Shown here in pieces: positions 1 to 6,981 of a stretch of DNA of 8,361 nt. The DNA comes from an uncultured Sulfuricurvum sp. GTDB lineage: Bacteria; Campylobacterota; Campylobacteria; Campylobacterales; Sulfurimonadaceae. The stretch spans positions 1-8,361 of the forward strand of contig NZ_CALDDG010000073.1 in NCBI RefSeq assembly GCF_937936435.1, in the 5' to 3' direction. Both the position numbers and the translations under genes were made by a program. The notes under the pieces were generated by a model. It was not told where the DNA came from, did not search any database, and saw only the letters and a program-made list of their open reading frames with translations. Numbering within the stretch: position 1 is the stretch's first letter; each line of letters starts with the position of its first letter.

Positions 1-164
1 TTCCGAGCGAACCGTTCAACTATATTTCCCGCCCCCCTTCATTTATGCGACTGATGGGGATTCGATGGCTGATCCATGTTTTTTATCCCGATTTGATCGG
101 CCCGATCAACCAGGAACAACAACGATTTGAAAAACTTTTCTTCCCTCTTTATCGGGAAAAATAA
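1..164 (+). CDS. Periplasmic ABC transporter substrate-binding protein, C-terminal fragment (5' end outside window)
   Basis: The third reading frame is open from the window edge to a TAA at 162-164 and gives 53 residues, beginning PSEPFNYISRPPSFMRLMG. Over its first ~27 aligned residues it matches the C-terminal part of the SBP encoded at 2295-3356 at about 16 positions by eye, including PFN, RPPSFMR, MG, WL and YP. The similarity also extends to DNA level in this stretch. It is therefore the tail of a second TroA/FepB-type periplasmic binding protein, which would deliver a ligand to an inner-membrane ABC permease. It ends shortly after the FEKLFFPLY helix and lacks the extra ~20-residue tail of the downstream paralogue. 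The signal peptide and most of both lobes lie outside the window. Function rests only on the homology to the neighbour, and the ligand is unknown. Confidence 0.8.
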   Translation, partial: PSEPFNYISRPPSFMRLMGIRWLIHVFYPDLIGPINQEQQRFEKLFFPLYREK

Positions 165-170
165 TTTTTT
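141..170 (+). terminator. Possible weak intrinsic terminator overlapping the end of the SBP fragment
   Basis: TTCCC at 141-145 can pair with GGGAA at 154-158 around an 8-nt loop, and a run of six T follows at 165-170. The stem is only five pairs, sits partly inside the coding region and is six bases away from the T run, so it is a marginal candidate. If it does not terminate, the upstream SBP gene may read through into the operon starting at 235. Confidence 0.25.
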
Positions 171-210
171 AACTATCGTTATATCAATATTGATACCAAT
201 ATAACGACAT
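171..210 (+). promoter_or_regulatory. Candidate promoter/operator with nested inverted repeats ahead of the six-gene operon
   Basis: This AT-rich stretch contains three overlapping symmetric elements. The first is an outer 9-bp inverted repeat, TCGTTATAT at 176-184 with ATATAACGA at 199-207. The second is a perfect 14-bp palindrome, TATCAATATTGATA, at 182-195. The third is TATTG-N4-CAATA at 188-201. A -10-like hexamer, TATAAC, lies at 200-205 within the right arm, so a dimeric regulator bound here would block the polymerase. No GC-rich stem or T tract makes it look like a terminator. It does not match the classical Fur box orientation (TGATAAT-N-ATTATCA) well, so the regulator is left unnamed. 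It is the only substantial non-coding gap before the operon. Confidence 0.5.
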
Positions 211-218
211 TCAAACCT

Positions 219-224
219 AAGGAG
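219..224 (+). promoter_or_regulatory. Shine-Dalgarno site for TonB receptor 1
   Basis: AAGGAG lies ten bases before the ATG at 235. The spacing is slightly long, but there is no competing start upstream. The ATG at 235 gives a complete signal peptide, which supports this start over the internal Met codon at residue 11. Confidence 0.65.
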
Positions 225-234
225 TAAAAAATAA

Positions 235-2292
235 ATGAACGTCACTAAAAATCAAAACCTTTCTATGAGCCTTTTTGCCGCATTGGCAATTTTGAAGGTA
301 TCGGTTCAGGCAGCAGATACGACAACCGCATCGAGTGATTTGGATACCATCAATGTTAAAGCCCCGGCTACAGTCGAACGCGACGATCTAAAACTGGACA
401 GCGTTACCAACCTCTACCGTGTCGAATCAACCGCACAGTTCGGAACCCAGGTTCTAACACAAAAAGAGATCGAAGCCTATTCGCCGAAAGACTTTTTCGA
501 TTTGATGGATAAAGCGATCGGTATGGATTTGACCTATCAAGGGCGTAAAAGTCCCTATTTTCTAAACATGCGCGGCGGCGGAAGCATCACCTATATCATC
601 GACGGAGCGATTTTACCCTCTACCAGTAACCGTATCCTGCAAAAATTGCCGATGACTGCGATCGAAGAGATTCAAATCATCCGCGGTTCTACCGCTCTTG
701 CATTGGCCCCTTCGATCGGAATCGGTGCATCTAACAGCGGTTCGGGGCTTAATACCGGATTTATCATTATCCGAACCAAACAGCCTAAAAAAACCGAAGG
801 TATCCTCACCGGATATATGGAAAAAGCGGTTTCTCAACCGAGTGCAAACGGCCAAAGCATCTATGCCGGAACCCGTTTAGGCTCAAGTGCATCGGGGCTG
901 GAAGGGTATATCGGAGGGTTGGTATCGCGTTACGACCGTCCGAGCAAAGACGAATGGTTTGACGGAAGCGACGCCGAATCGGGGATGATCAGCGGCGGAA
1001 TCAATATCGGGCGATTTTCTTTGAATATGATGGGATATAAAGACAGCGGACGTTTCGAGATGCAGCGAGGTGTAACGGTAACCGGTGCATTGGATAATTC
1101 CAAATGGTACTACGATCCGATCAAAACCGACATCTTCTCTGCTGATATGAGTATGCAGTGGAATGAAAATCAAACCACCCTTTTCTCGGCTTTTAAAACA
1201 CAATACAAACAAACCGAAATTGCGCAAAACTTTGCCAATACTTCTTATAGTGAAAAGCACTATAAAGAAGATACGAAAGGGTATAGCCTTCGTCATAACG
1301 CCCGTTTCGGCGATACATTAATCCAACTGGGGGGACAGATCACAGGCAGTAAAGGATTTGGACCAAACCTCAGTAGTCCTTATAACCGTTTCAAAACCTC
1401 GGTTATGGGATGGTCTGCATCGGTTGAGCAAAAACTCTTCAACGGTGATGTCGTTTTGGACGGTGGCTATCGTAGAGATACCAAACATATCGATAATTCC
1501 AGTACTAATGTGACAAGAGACAATGCAAATAACGATGTTGATATGGCTCCGGCAACCGTCATAGCCCTCGGTGCTCTTTGGCATATCAACGACATCTTCA
1601 CTCTTAACGGACGCTATTTTGACGGAAATGAGGGGACAAACGGCGATTTTGACCTCAAAACCCAAAGCGGCGATCCTCTCCATGCCGAAAGCCAAAAACG
1701 GATCGAAATCGCGCTTGAATCCAATATTACTCCGTATTTTAAACCGATGGTAACCTGGTTTAAAGTCGATATGAAAAACCAAAAGACGGCGACCAATGCA
1801 ACCTATACCGGTCCAGACAATAATCTCTATTACTACTACACCGAATCGGATTCTCTCCGCGAAGGGGTCGAACTCGCGCTTAAAGGCGATTTCGGAAATA
1901 CCGGCTACAGCCTCGGATGGACACGAATGACGACCAACGAAACCACCTCAGTCGGCACGACTACAGACAGTATCGGCGATTCCACTCCTGCCAACAGTAT
2001 TACGGCTCTGATCTCCCATCGATGGGAGAATTACCGTGCCAATATCTCGGCAAAACGGGTGGACGGTTGGTCGACGTCCACCAGTGCCATGGGAACTGCA
2101 TATGCAGATTTAGGAGACTATGTCCGCGTTGACGCCAATATCGAGGGAGATTTTAAATTCGATCAATACACCCTCACAGCAAAACTCTACGGACGTAATC
2201 TTGGTAATGAACAGTATGCGACCCGCTATACCACCGGTTATTACTACGACCGGGGACGTACTCTGGGTCTCGAACTCACGATGGCGTTTTGA
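235..2292 (+). CDS. TonB-dependent outer-membrane receptor 1
   Basis: This 685-residue protein has the architecture of a TonB-dependent receptor, which moves a bound ligand across the outer membrane using the proton-motive force through TonB-ExbB-ExbD. Residues 1-27 look like a signal peptide (hydrophobic stretch near 11-20, cleavage near VQA/AD). A TonB-box-like segment, LDTINVKA, is at 36-43. A plug domain runs from about 60 to 185 and contains MRGGGSITYIIDG (112-124) and IEEIQIIRGS (143-152). The remainder alternates aromatic and polar residues as in a 22-stranded barrel and ends in Phe, as outer-membrane barrels usually do. The canonical plug pattern YG-x-GG-x-I is replaced by a Gly/Ser-rich loop at about 158-173. 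It is first in the operon, and its stop is followed two bases later by the SBP start. The ligand is unknown. The family identification is firm, but any specific symbol would be a guess. Confidence 0.93.
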   Translation: MNVTKNQNLSMSLFAALAILKVSVQAADTTTASSDLDTINVKAPATVERDDLKLDSVTNLYRVESTAQFGTQVLTQKEIEAYSPKDFFDLMDKAIGMDLTYQGRKSPYFLNMRGGGSITYIIDGAILPSTSNRILQKLPMTAIEEIQIIRGSTALALAPSIGIGASNSGSGLNTGFIIIRTKQPKKTEGILTGYMEKAVSQPSANGQSIYAGTRLGSSASGLEGYIGGLVSRYDRPSKDEWFDGSDAESGMISGGINIGRFSLNMMGYKDSGRFEMQRGVTVTGALDNSKWYYDPIKTDIFSADMSMQWNENQTTLFSAFKTQYKQTEIAQNFANTSYSEKHYKEDTKGYSLRHNARFGDTLIQLGGQITGSKGFGPNLSSPYNRFKTSVMGWSASVEQKLFNGDVVLDGGYRRDTKHIDNSSTNVTRDNANNDVDMAPATVIALGALWHINDIFTLNGRYFDGNEGTNGDFDLKTQSGDPLHAESQKRIEIALESNITPYFKPMVTWFKVDMKNQKTATNATYTGPDNNLYYYYTESDSLREGVELALKGDFGNTGYSLGWTRMTTNETTSVGTTTDSIGDSTPANSITALISHRWENYRANISAKRVDGWSTSTSAMGTAYADLGDYVRVDANIEGDFKFDQYTLTAKLYGRNLGNEQYATRYTTGYYYDRGRTLGLELTMAF
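2012..2029. repeat. Perfect 18-bp palindrome inside the TonB receptor 1 gene
   Basis: TCTCCCATCGATGGGAGA is its own reverse complement (9-bp arms, no spacer). It lies within codons for the barrel segment ISHRWE. A 9-bp perfect arm is uncommon by chance in a window of this length, but there is no T tract or nearby gene start to suggest a role, so it may be coincidental. Confidence 0.4.
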
Positions 2293-2294
2293 TC

Positions 2295-3356
2295 ATGATA
2301 CGCCGAATACTTTTAAGTGTCTTGCCGATGTTGATCCTCTCTTCTGCCTTATCCGCCCGAGAAATAACCGATATGCTCGGGCGTAAAGTGACGGTTCCCG
2401 AAACGCCGAAAAAAGTCTATGCCCCCTCACCATACGGGGCGTATGCCCTTTATGCGATGGACCCTACCCTGCTTGCGGGATGGATTTTTGAAATCGATCC
2501 CGCCAATTACCCTTACTTACATAAAAGCATGCAAACCCTCCCAGTGATCGGAAGGGTTTTCGGTGCCGGACAAAGCGCCAATCTCGAAGTACTGCTTGCG
2601 GCGCACCCTGATTTGATCCTGATGTGGTCTCATGTCAACGAATTTTCCGAAAAAGAGGCTCAAAAACTCCAGATACTTAACACTCCGTTCGTATATGCCG
2701 TCGATGAAAGCATCGAAGACTACACCGCCATATTCAAATTTTTAGGAAAAGCGCTGAACAAAGAAGCCCGCGGTAATCAGCTCTCCACCTATACGGAAAA
2801 AACGTTTACCGACGTACGCAACACTCTCGTCAAAATCCCAGCCGATCAACGGCCTAAAGTCTATTATGCCGAAGGTCTCGACGGTCTTTCGACCGAATGT
2901 GACGATTCGATCCACGTCCAGTTGCTTAAGCTCGCAGGAGACGTCGATGTTCACCGATGCCATACTTCGAACCACAAAGGTTTTGAAAAAATGTCGATGG
3001 AAACTATTCTGGGCTATAACCCCGATGTTATCCTGATTCAGGAAAAAATTTTTTACGACAAAATCTATTCACTCCCTATCTGGGCAAATGTCAATGCCGT
3101 CAAAAACAAACGGGTTTACCTGATCCCGAAAGCACCGTTCAACTGGTTTGACCGACCGCCGTCATTTATGCGGATCATGGGACTGAAATGGCTGATGAGC
3201 ACTCTTTATCCTAAACAATATCCCATCGATATACGCAAAGAGACCCGGACCTTTTATCGCCTCTTTATGAACATCGATCTTAGCCAAAAACAACTCGACG
3301 AAGTTCTCCGTCCCAGCGGGGATTATCGTACAAAACCTATAGGAGCTACACCGTGA
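2295..3356 (+). CDS. Periplasmic ABC transporter substrate-binding protein (TroA/FepB-like superfamily)
   Basis: The 353-residue product carries a signal peptide (MIRR, then a hydrophobic stretch, cleavage near ALSA/RE at 21-22). It has the two-lobed layout of class III binding proteins, with REITDMLGRKVTVPE opening lobe 1, LEVLLAAHPDLILMW at about 97-111, a connecting helix around 140-180, and MSMETILGYNPDVILIQE at 233-250 in lobe 2. This superfamily binds metal chelates, siderophores, haem, cobalamin, or in the MolA branch oxyanions. A His/Cys-rich patch, HRCHTSNH, at 220-227 is a possible ligand-contact region. RPPSFMRIMGLKWL at 287-300 is shared with the paralogue at 1-164. I chose the ATG at 2295, two bases after the receptor stop, over the in-frame TTG at 2289, which overlaps that stop. 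No clear Shine-Dalgarno precedes it, so translational coupling is likely. No permease or ATPase gene follows. The ligand is unresolved. Confidence 0.88.
   Translation: MIRRILLSVLPMLILSSALSAREITDMLGRKVTVPETPKKVYAPSPYGAYALYAMDPTLLAGWIFEIDPANYPYLHKSMQTLPVIGRVFGAGQSANLEVLLAAHPDLILMWSHVNEFSEKEAQKLQILNTPFVYAVDESIEDYTAIFKFLGKALNKEARGNQLSTYTEKTFTDVRNTLVKIPADQRPKVYYAEGLDGLSTECDDSIHVQLLKLAGDVDVHRCHTSNHKGFEKMSMETILGYNPDVILIQEKIFYDKIYSLPIWANVNAVKNKRVYLIPKAPFNWFDRPPSFMRIMGLKWLMSTLYPKQYPIDIRKETRTFYRLFMNIDLSQKQLDEVLRPSGDYRTKPIGATP
3341..3345 (+). promoter_or_regulatory. Shine-Dalgarno site supporting the GTG start of methyltransferase 1
   Basis: AGGAG lies inside the last codons of the SBP gene, seven bases before GTG at 3353. 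No ATG is available in frame nearby upstream. This site, together with the GTGA overlap with the SBP stop, fixes the start. Confidence 0.75.
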
Positions 3357-3970
3357 AAGGCGCAACAGACCCTCAAAGTTTCGATCATATCGTCAAAGAA
3401 ATATTTGCACCCATTTATCCCGTCATTGCCGATCAAATCGTCCGACGTACAGAAATCACCGACGGACGCTGTCTCGACGCGGGATGCGGTACGGGAGCGC
3501 TCGGAATCGCTCTCGCGAATATCACCGATTTACATATCACGTTTTTCGACCAGTCCGAAGAGATGCTCGATATGGCATTTTTGTATGCCCAAAAAAACGG
3601 CTTGGACAAACGCTTTGAAACGCTCTGCGGAGATATTCACGCTGTCCCTTTGTTTGACGAAGAGTTCCATCTTGTTGTCAGTCGCGGCTCTTCCCCTTTT
3701 TGGAACGATTGGCGTAAGGCCTACAGCGAAATCCTCCGTATTCTCAAACCCGGGGGAATGGCTTATATCGGTGGAGGATTCGGAAATGCCGAGCTCAGAG
3801 ACCGAATCATCAAAACGATGAATGAAAATAATCCCGACTGGCGCAATTCCTTTAAAGACCGGATAAAGCCCGAACGAGAGGCTCTCCCCGGGATTCTCTC
3901 ATCACTGCGCCCTAGCCGTTTTGAAATTATCGATGATGAAAGCGGCTTTTGGGTCGTTATCACTAAATAA
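3353..3970 (+). CDS. Class I SAM-dependent methyltransferase 1
   Basis: This 205-residue protein has the Rossmann-like fold of UbiE/type-11 methyltransferases, which transfer a methyl group from S-adenosylmethionine. Motif I is CLDAGCGTGALGIALA (40-55). The acidic end of strand 2 is FFDQSEEML (64-72, Asp66). Motif II/III-like segments are LCGDIHAVPL (91-100) and FHLVVSRGSSPFW (105-117). LKPGG is at 131-135, followed by a glycine-rich AYIGGGFG. There is no signal peptide or membrane segment, so it acts in the cytosol. The gene starts with GTG in a 4-base overlap (GTGA) with the SBP stop, and LLM 1 follows 8 bases after its own stop, so it is co-translated with transport genes. The acceptor substrate is unknown. 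The context suggests the imported or a co-produced small molecule, but this is inference. Confidence 0.88.
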   Translation: MKGATDPQSFDHIVKEIFAPIYPVIADQIVRRTEITDGRCLDAGCGTGALGIALANITDLHITFFDQSEEMLDMAFLYAQKNGLDKRFETLCGDIHAVPLFDEEFHLVVSRGSSPFWNDWRKAYSEILRILKPGGMAYIGGGFGNAELRDRIIKTMNENNPDWRNSFKDRIKPEREALPGILSSLRPSRFEIIDDESGFWVVITK

Positions 3971-3978
3971 GGATATCT

Positions 3979-4989
3979 ATGAAAGTCGGACTCTTTTGTC
4001 TTACCGAACATTTCGAGGGAGATGTGCATGAGAGCATTATGGAACAACTCCGTTTGGTAGAACTGGCCGATCAGCTCGGATTTGACGAAGCGTGGTTCGG
4101 AGAACACCATTTTAACGGTTTTAGCGTCATCCCGGATCCATGCGCGATGATCGCTTTTGCCGCGGCACGAACCGGCTGCATTCGGTTAGGTGCGGCCGGT
4201 TTTCTGGCTCCGTTTTACCATCCGATCCGCTTGGCCGAAAGCATTGCGGTGCTGGATCATCTAAGCTCCGGGCGGCTTAATGCCGGATTTGCAAAAGGAG
4301 GCTTTGCTCCCGATACCAAACATTTCCAACGCGACCCCGATAATCTCCGTAACGCGATGTTTGAAACGTCTGAAGCGGTCGATACCCTCCTCCACACTAA
4401 AACAAGTTCTTATGAAGGGGCTTTCGTCTCGTTTGAAAACGCTACGTTGCATCCCAAACCGTTTCAAAAAAATATTCCGTTTTACATTGCAACCTTTACC
4501 AACCCCGATACGATCCGTTTTGCGGCACGTCAGGGATACGGTTTGCTGATGTCTCAGGGTGCGAGTCTGGAGGAGTGTATCGAAGCCAGAAACCTTTACC
4601 GCTCCATTGCGGGAAAAGAGCCTGAAATCGTATTGATGCGGATCTTTTGCGTCTCTGAAAATAGGGAAGAAGCTTACCGCATCGCCCGTCCCGCCGTCGA
4701 TCATTTCGTCAAATCGATGCGTGCGGCATCGTCGCAAATCCCTGCACCGAAATGGGATCGTGAACACTACGATGCCATTTTAAAAGAACGCGAAGCATTT
4801 TTCGACGGTCAGAAATTTTTCGACAACGCCATTATCGGAACATGGCAAGAGTGCCTCACCACCATCAAAACCATTCAAAAGGAGCTGCCTGACATTCATC
4901 TCGTATTAAAACCGTCCTCATCCGTTTCCAGTGAAAACCGGACGATGCTGACCTTGTTTAATTCCCTTATTCGACCTCATCTAACTTAA
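3979..4989 (+). CDS. Luciferase-like flavin-dependent monooxygenase (LLM class), LLM 1
   Basis: The 336-residue protein matches the bacterial-luciferase fold (a TIM barrel using reduced FMN and O2) and is close to LuxA in length. The N-terminus MKVGLFCLTE resembles the opening strand of LuxA. WFGEHHF (39-45) carries the paired histidines found at the active site of luciferase subunits. HPIRLAESIAVLDHLSSGRL (81-100) is the typical helix before the flavin-site strand NAGFAKGG (101-108). PFYIATFTNPDTIRFAARQGYG (167-188) fits the next family block. LuxA has a reactive Cys at the position of Ala105 here. There is no signal sequence, so it is cytosolic. AAGGA five bases before the ATG supports the start. 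The family oxidises sulfonates, alkanes, chelators such as nitrilotriacetate, and aldehydes. The substrate here is not deducible. No flavin reductase gene is visible in the window. Confidence 0.88.
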   Translation: MKVGLFCLTEHFEGDVHESIMEQLRLVELADQLGFDEAWFGEHHFNGFSVIPDPCAMIAFAAARTGCIRLGAAGFLAPFYHPIRLAESIAVLDHLSSGRLNAGFAKGGFAPDTKHFQRDPDNLRNAMFETSEAVDTLLHTKTSSYEGAFVSFENATLHPKPFQKNIPFYIATFTNPDTIRFAARQGYGLLMSQGASLEECIEARNLYRSIAGKEPEIVLMRIFCVSENREEAYRIARPAVDHFVKSMRAASSQIPAPKWDREHYDAILKEREAFFDGQKFFDNAIIGTWQECLTTIKTIQKELPDIHLVLKPSSSVSSENRTMLTLFNSLIRPHLT

Positions 4990-4993
4990 GGAG
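4988..4993 (+). promoter_or_regulatory. Shine-Dalgarno site for TonB receptor 2, overlapping the LLM 1 stop codon
   Basis: AAGGAG shares its first two bases with the TAA stop at 4987-4989 and lies five bases before the ATG at 4999. The shared bases show that the two genes are in one transcript and leave no room for a separate promoter. Confidence 0.8.
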
Positions 4994-4998
4994 CCTTC

Positions 4999-6972
4999 AT
5001 GAAGAAACACACACTTATCCTCTCGCTCGCCGCGTCGGCGGTTTTAGCGGATACTTTCAGTCTGGGACAGATCAACGTCCTTAATACCCCTATCGAAGAG
5101 AGCCCGTTTGAGGAAGCAATCACATCTGATACCATGGCAAAGAATAATTCCAAAAGCGTCGCCGATGCACTGGACAATATCAGCGGTATCAATGCCGATA
5201 CCCAAGGAGGACGTGCCGAACAAACTCTCTATATCCGCGGATTTGATGCCAAACGTATCGGCGTATTCATCGACGGGATTCCGGTCTATGTTCCTTATGA
5301 CGGCAATTTTGACTATGACCGTTTCCTCACGGCTGATATCGCCGAAATCGACGTATCCAAAGGATATTCATCCGTCTTGTACGGAGCCAATACAATGGGA
5401 GGTGTCGTCAACATCATCTCTAAAAAACCTACCAAAGCACTCGAAGGAGAGGTTAAAGCAGGAGTCGTATTCGACAGTGACGGTGCGTTGGCACGTCGTC
5501 AAACTTCTCTTAACATCGGAACGCGCCAAGACCACTTTTACGCCCAACTCGGCGCTTTATATACCGATCAGGACCATTATCGTCTAAGTGACGATTTCAC
5601 CGCCACTGCCAGCCAACCAGAAGGGGATCGTCTCCGCTCGAAAAATGAAGATTACAAAATCAATTTCAAAACCGGTTATATCGCCGATGACGGCAGTGAA
5701 ATCGCTATCGGATATTCAAGCCAAAACGGGCAAAAACAACAGCCTCCGACCACCGATACGACATTTAGCAAACAAAAATATTGGGATTGGCCATACTGGG
5801 ACAAAGAGACGTTCTTCGTAAACGGCCAAAAAAATCTCGGTAACGGTTATATCAAGGCACTTGCTTACTATGATACATTCAAAAATGCCCTTAATTCTTA
5901 TGCAAATTCATCATATACAACCTATAACACTTTTGGATCAACTTTTAAAAGTAAATATGACGATTACAGTTTCGGCGGACGTTTGGAATACGGCGTCGAG
6001 CTTGACAAACACTTTTTAACTGCCGCCGCAAATTATAAGAAAGATTCCCACGAGGGATACGACATCAGTAAAACGACTGATATCGCGACTCTCAGCGAAC
6101 ATTATGTCGACACAACTCTGACTTTCGGACTCGAAGACGTCTATACCCTCTCGTCTCAATGGCAAATTTTGGCGGGGCTCAGTTACGATCGACGCGAAGG
6201 GGACAAAATCTACGATACCAATACCGCTTATCTCGATATGCTCACACTGAAAACCCAAAGTTCGCTCAATCCTGAAGCCGCTGTCATCTTTTCACCGGAT
6301 GCTACTACTAAGATCCGTGCCAGTGTCGCACAAAAAACCTATATGCCATCTATGAAAGACCGTTATTCTCGCAAATTCGGAACCTCGGTACCGAATGTCG
6401 ATCTGGATAACGAAGTGGCAACGCACTACGAACTCAGTTTCCAAAAAAATATCGGTCAGTATAAAACACGGGTCAACGCTTTTTTTACCCGAGTTGAAGA
6501 TGCGATTCAAAACGTTGTCTATGCACCGGATCCGGCTTACTTGCAAAATCAAAACGTCGGAACCTTTGATCACCGCGGGATTGAAACAGAACTTAGTTAT
6601 AAATCCGACACTCTTGAAGCCGGTGGTAACTATACCTATATCTCTGTCAAAAACTGTGATAATAGCAGCATCAAAAGAATCGACGTACCGAAACATCAGA
6701 TTTTTGCATTTGCTCAACAAGATATCGGATATAATGTAGCCCTCTACGGAGCGATGAAATTCCGAAAAGGGGCGTATGAACAAAAACTTGACAGCAGCTA
6801 TGTTATCAATCCGACATTCACGACGTTCGATATCAAAGCTATTTATACCCCTACAGAAACAATTACGGCAGAAGTCGGTGTCAAAAACCTCACCGATAAA
6901 CTTTATCAGTACGATATGGGATTCCCTCTTGCAGGACGCGAATTCTTTGCTAATATCGGTTATAAATTTTAG
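4999..6972 (+). CDS. TonB-dependent outer-membrane receptor 2
   Basis: This is a 657-residue receptor. The signal peptide is short (MKKHTLILSLAASAVLA, cleavage near residue 17), followed by a TonB-box-like LGQINVL at 22-28. The plug domain spans about 38-143 with canonical features: SVADALDNISGI (53-64), LYIRGF (77-82), VFIDGIPVYVPY (89-100), IAEIDVSKGYSSVLYG (114-129) and NTMGGVVNIISKKP (131-144). The barrel follows, with family-typical YELSFQKNIG and a C-terminal GREFFANIGYKF ending in Phe. It is more canonical than receptor 1, from which it differs clearly in the plug and in length, so the pair is not a recent tandem duplication. It sits between the two luciferase-like genes with 9-base gaps on each side. 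It probably imports a chelate-type ligand with TonB energy. Ligand and symbol are left open. Confidence 0.93.
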   Translation: MKKHTLILSLAASAVLADTFSLGQINVLNTPIEESPFEEAITSDTMAKNNSKSVADALDNISGINADTQGGRAEQTLYIRGFDAKRIGVFIDGIPVYVPYDGNFDYDRFLTADIAEIDVSKGYSSVLYGANTMGGVVNIISKKPTKALEGEVKAGVVFDSDGALARRQTSLNIGTRQDHFYAQLGALYTDQDHYRLSDDFTATASQPEGDRLRSKNEDYKINFKTGYIADDGSEIAIGYSSQNGQKQQPPTTDTTFSKQKYWDWPYWDKETFFVNGQKNLGNGYIKALAYYDTFKNALNSYANSSYTTYNTFGSTFKSKYDDYSFGGRLEYGVELDKHFLTAAANYKKDSHEGYDISKTTDIATLSEHYVDTTLTFGLEDVYTLSSQWQILAGLSYDRREGDKIYDTNTAYLDMLTLKTQSSLNPEAAVIFSPDATTKIRASVAQKTYMPSMKDRYSRKFGTSVPNVDLDNEVATHYELSFQKNIGQYKTRVNAFFTRVEDAIQNVVYAPDPAYLQNQNVGTFDHRGIETELSYKSDTLEAGGNYTYISVKNCDNSSIKRIDVPKHQIFAFAQQDIGYNVALYGAMKFRKGAYEQKLDSSYVINPTFTTFDIKAIYTPTETITAEVGVKNLTDKLYQYDMGFPLAGREFFANIGYKF

Positions 6973-6975
6973 GAG
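6971..6975 (+). promoter_or_regulatory. Shine-Dalgarno site for LLM 2, overlapping the receptor 2 stop codon
   Basis: AGGAG shares its first two bases with the TAG stop at 6970-6972 and precedes the ATG at 6982 by six bases. It repeats the stop/Shine-Dalgarno overlap seen at 4988 and argues for one continuous transcript through LLM 2. Confidence 0.8.
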
Positions 6976-6981
6976 TCGAGT

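Noticed and set aside
176..207. A classical Fur box
   Set aside because: The half-sites are in the order TATCA...TGATA, opposite to the TGATAAT-N-ATTATCA arrangement, and the 19-bp consensus is not well matched. Iron control is possible but is not shown by the sequence.
2289..2297. TTG at 2289 as the start of the substrate-binding protein
   Set aside because: It overlaps the stop codon of receptor 1 and has no Shine-Dalgarno. The ATG at 2295 is two codons later, gives a normal signal peptide and fits translational coupling.
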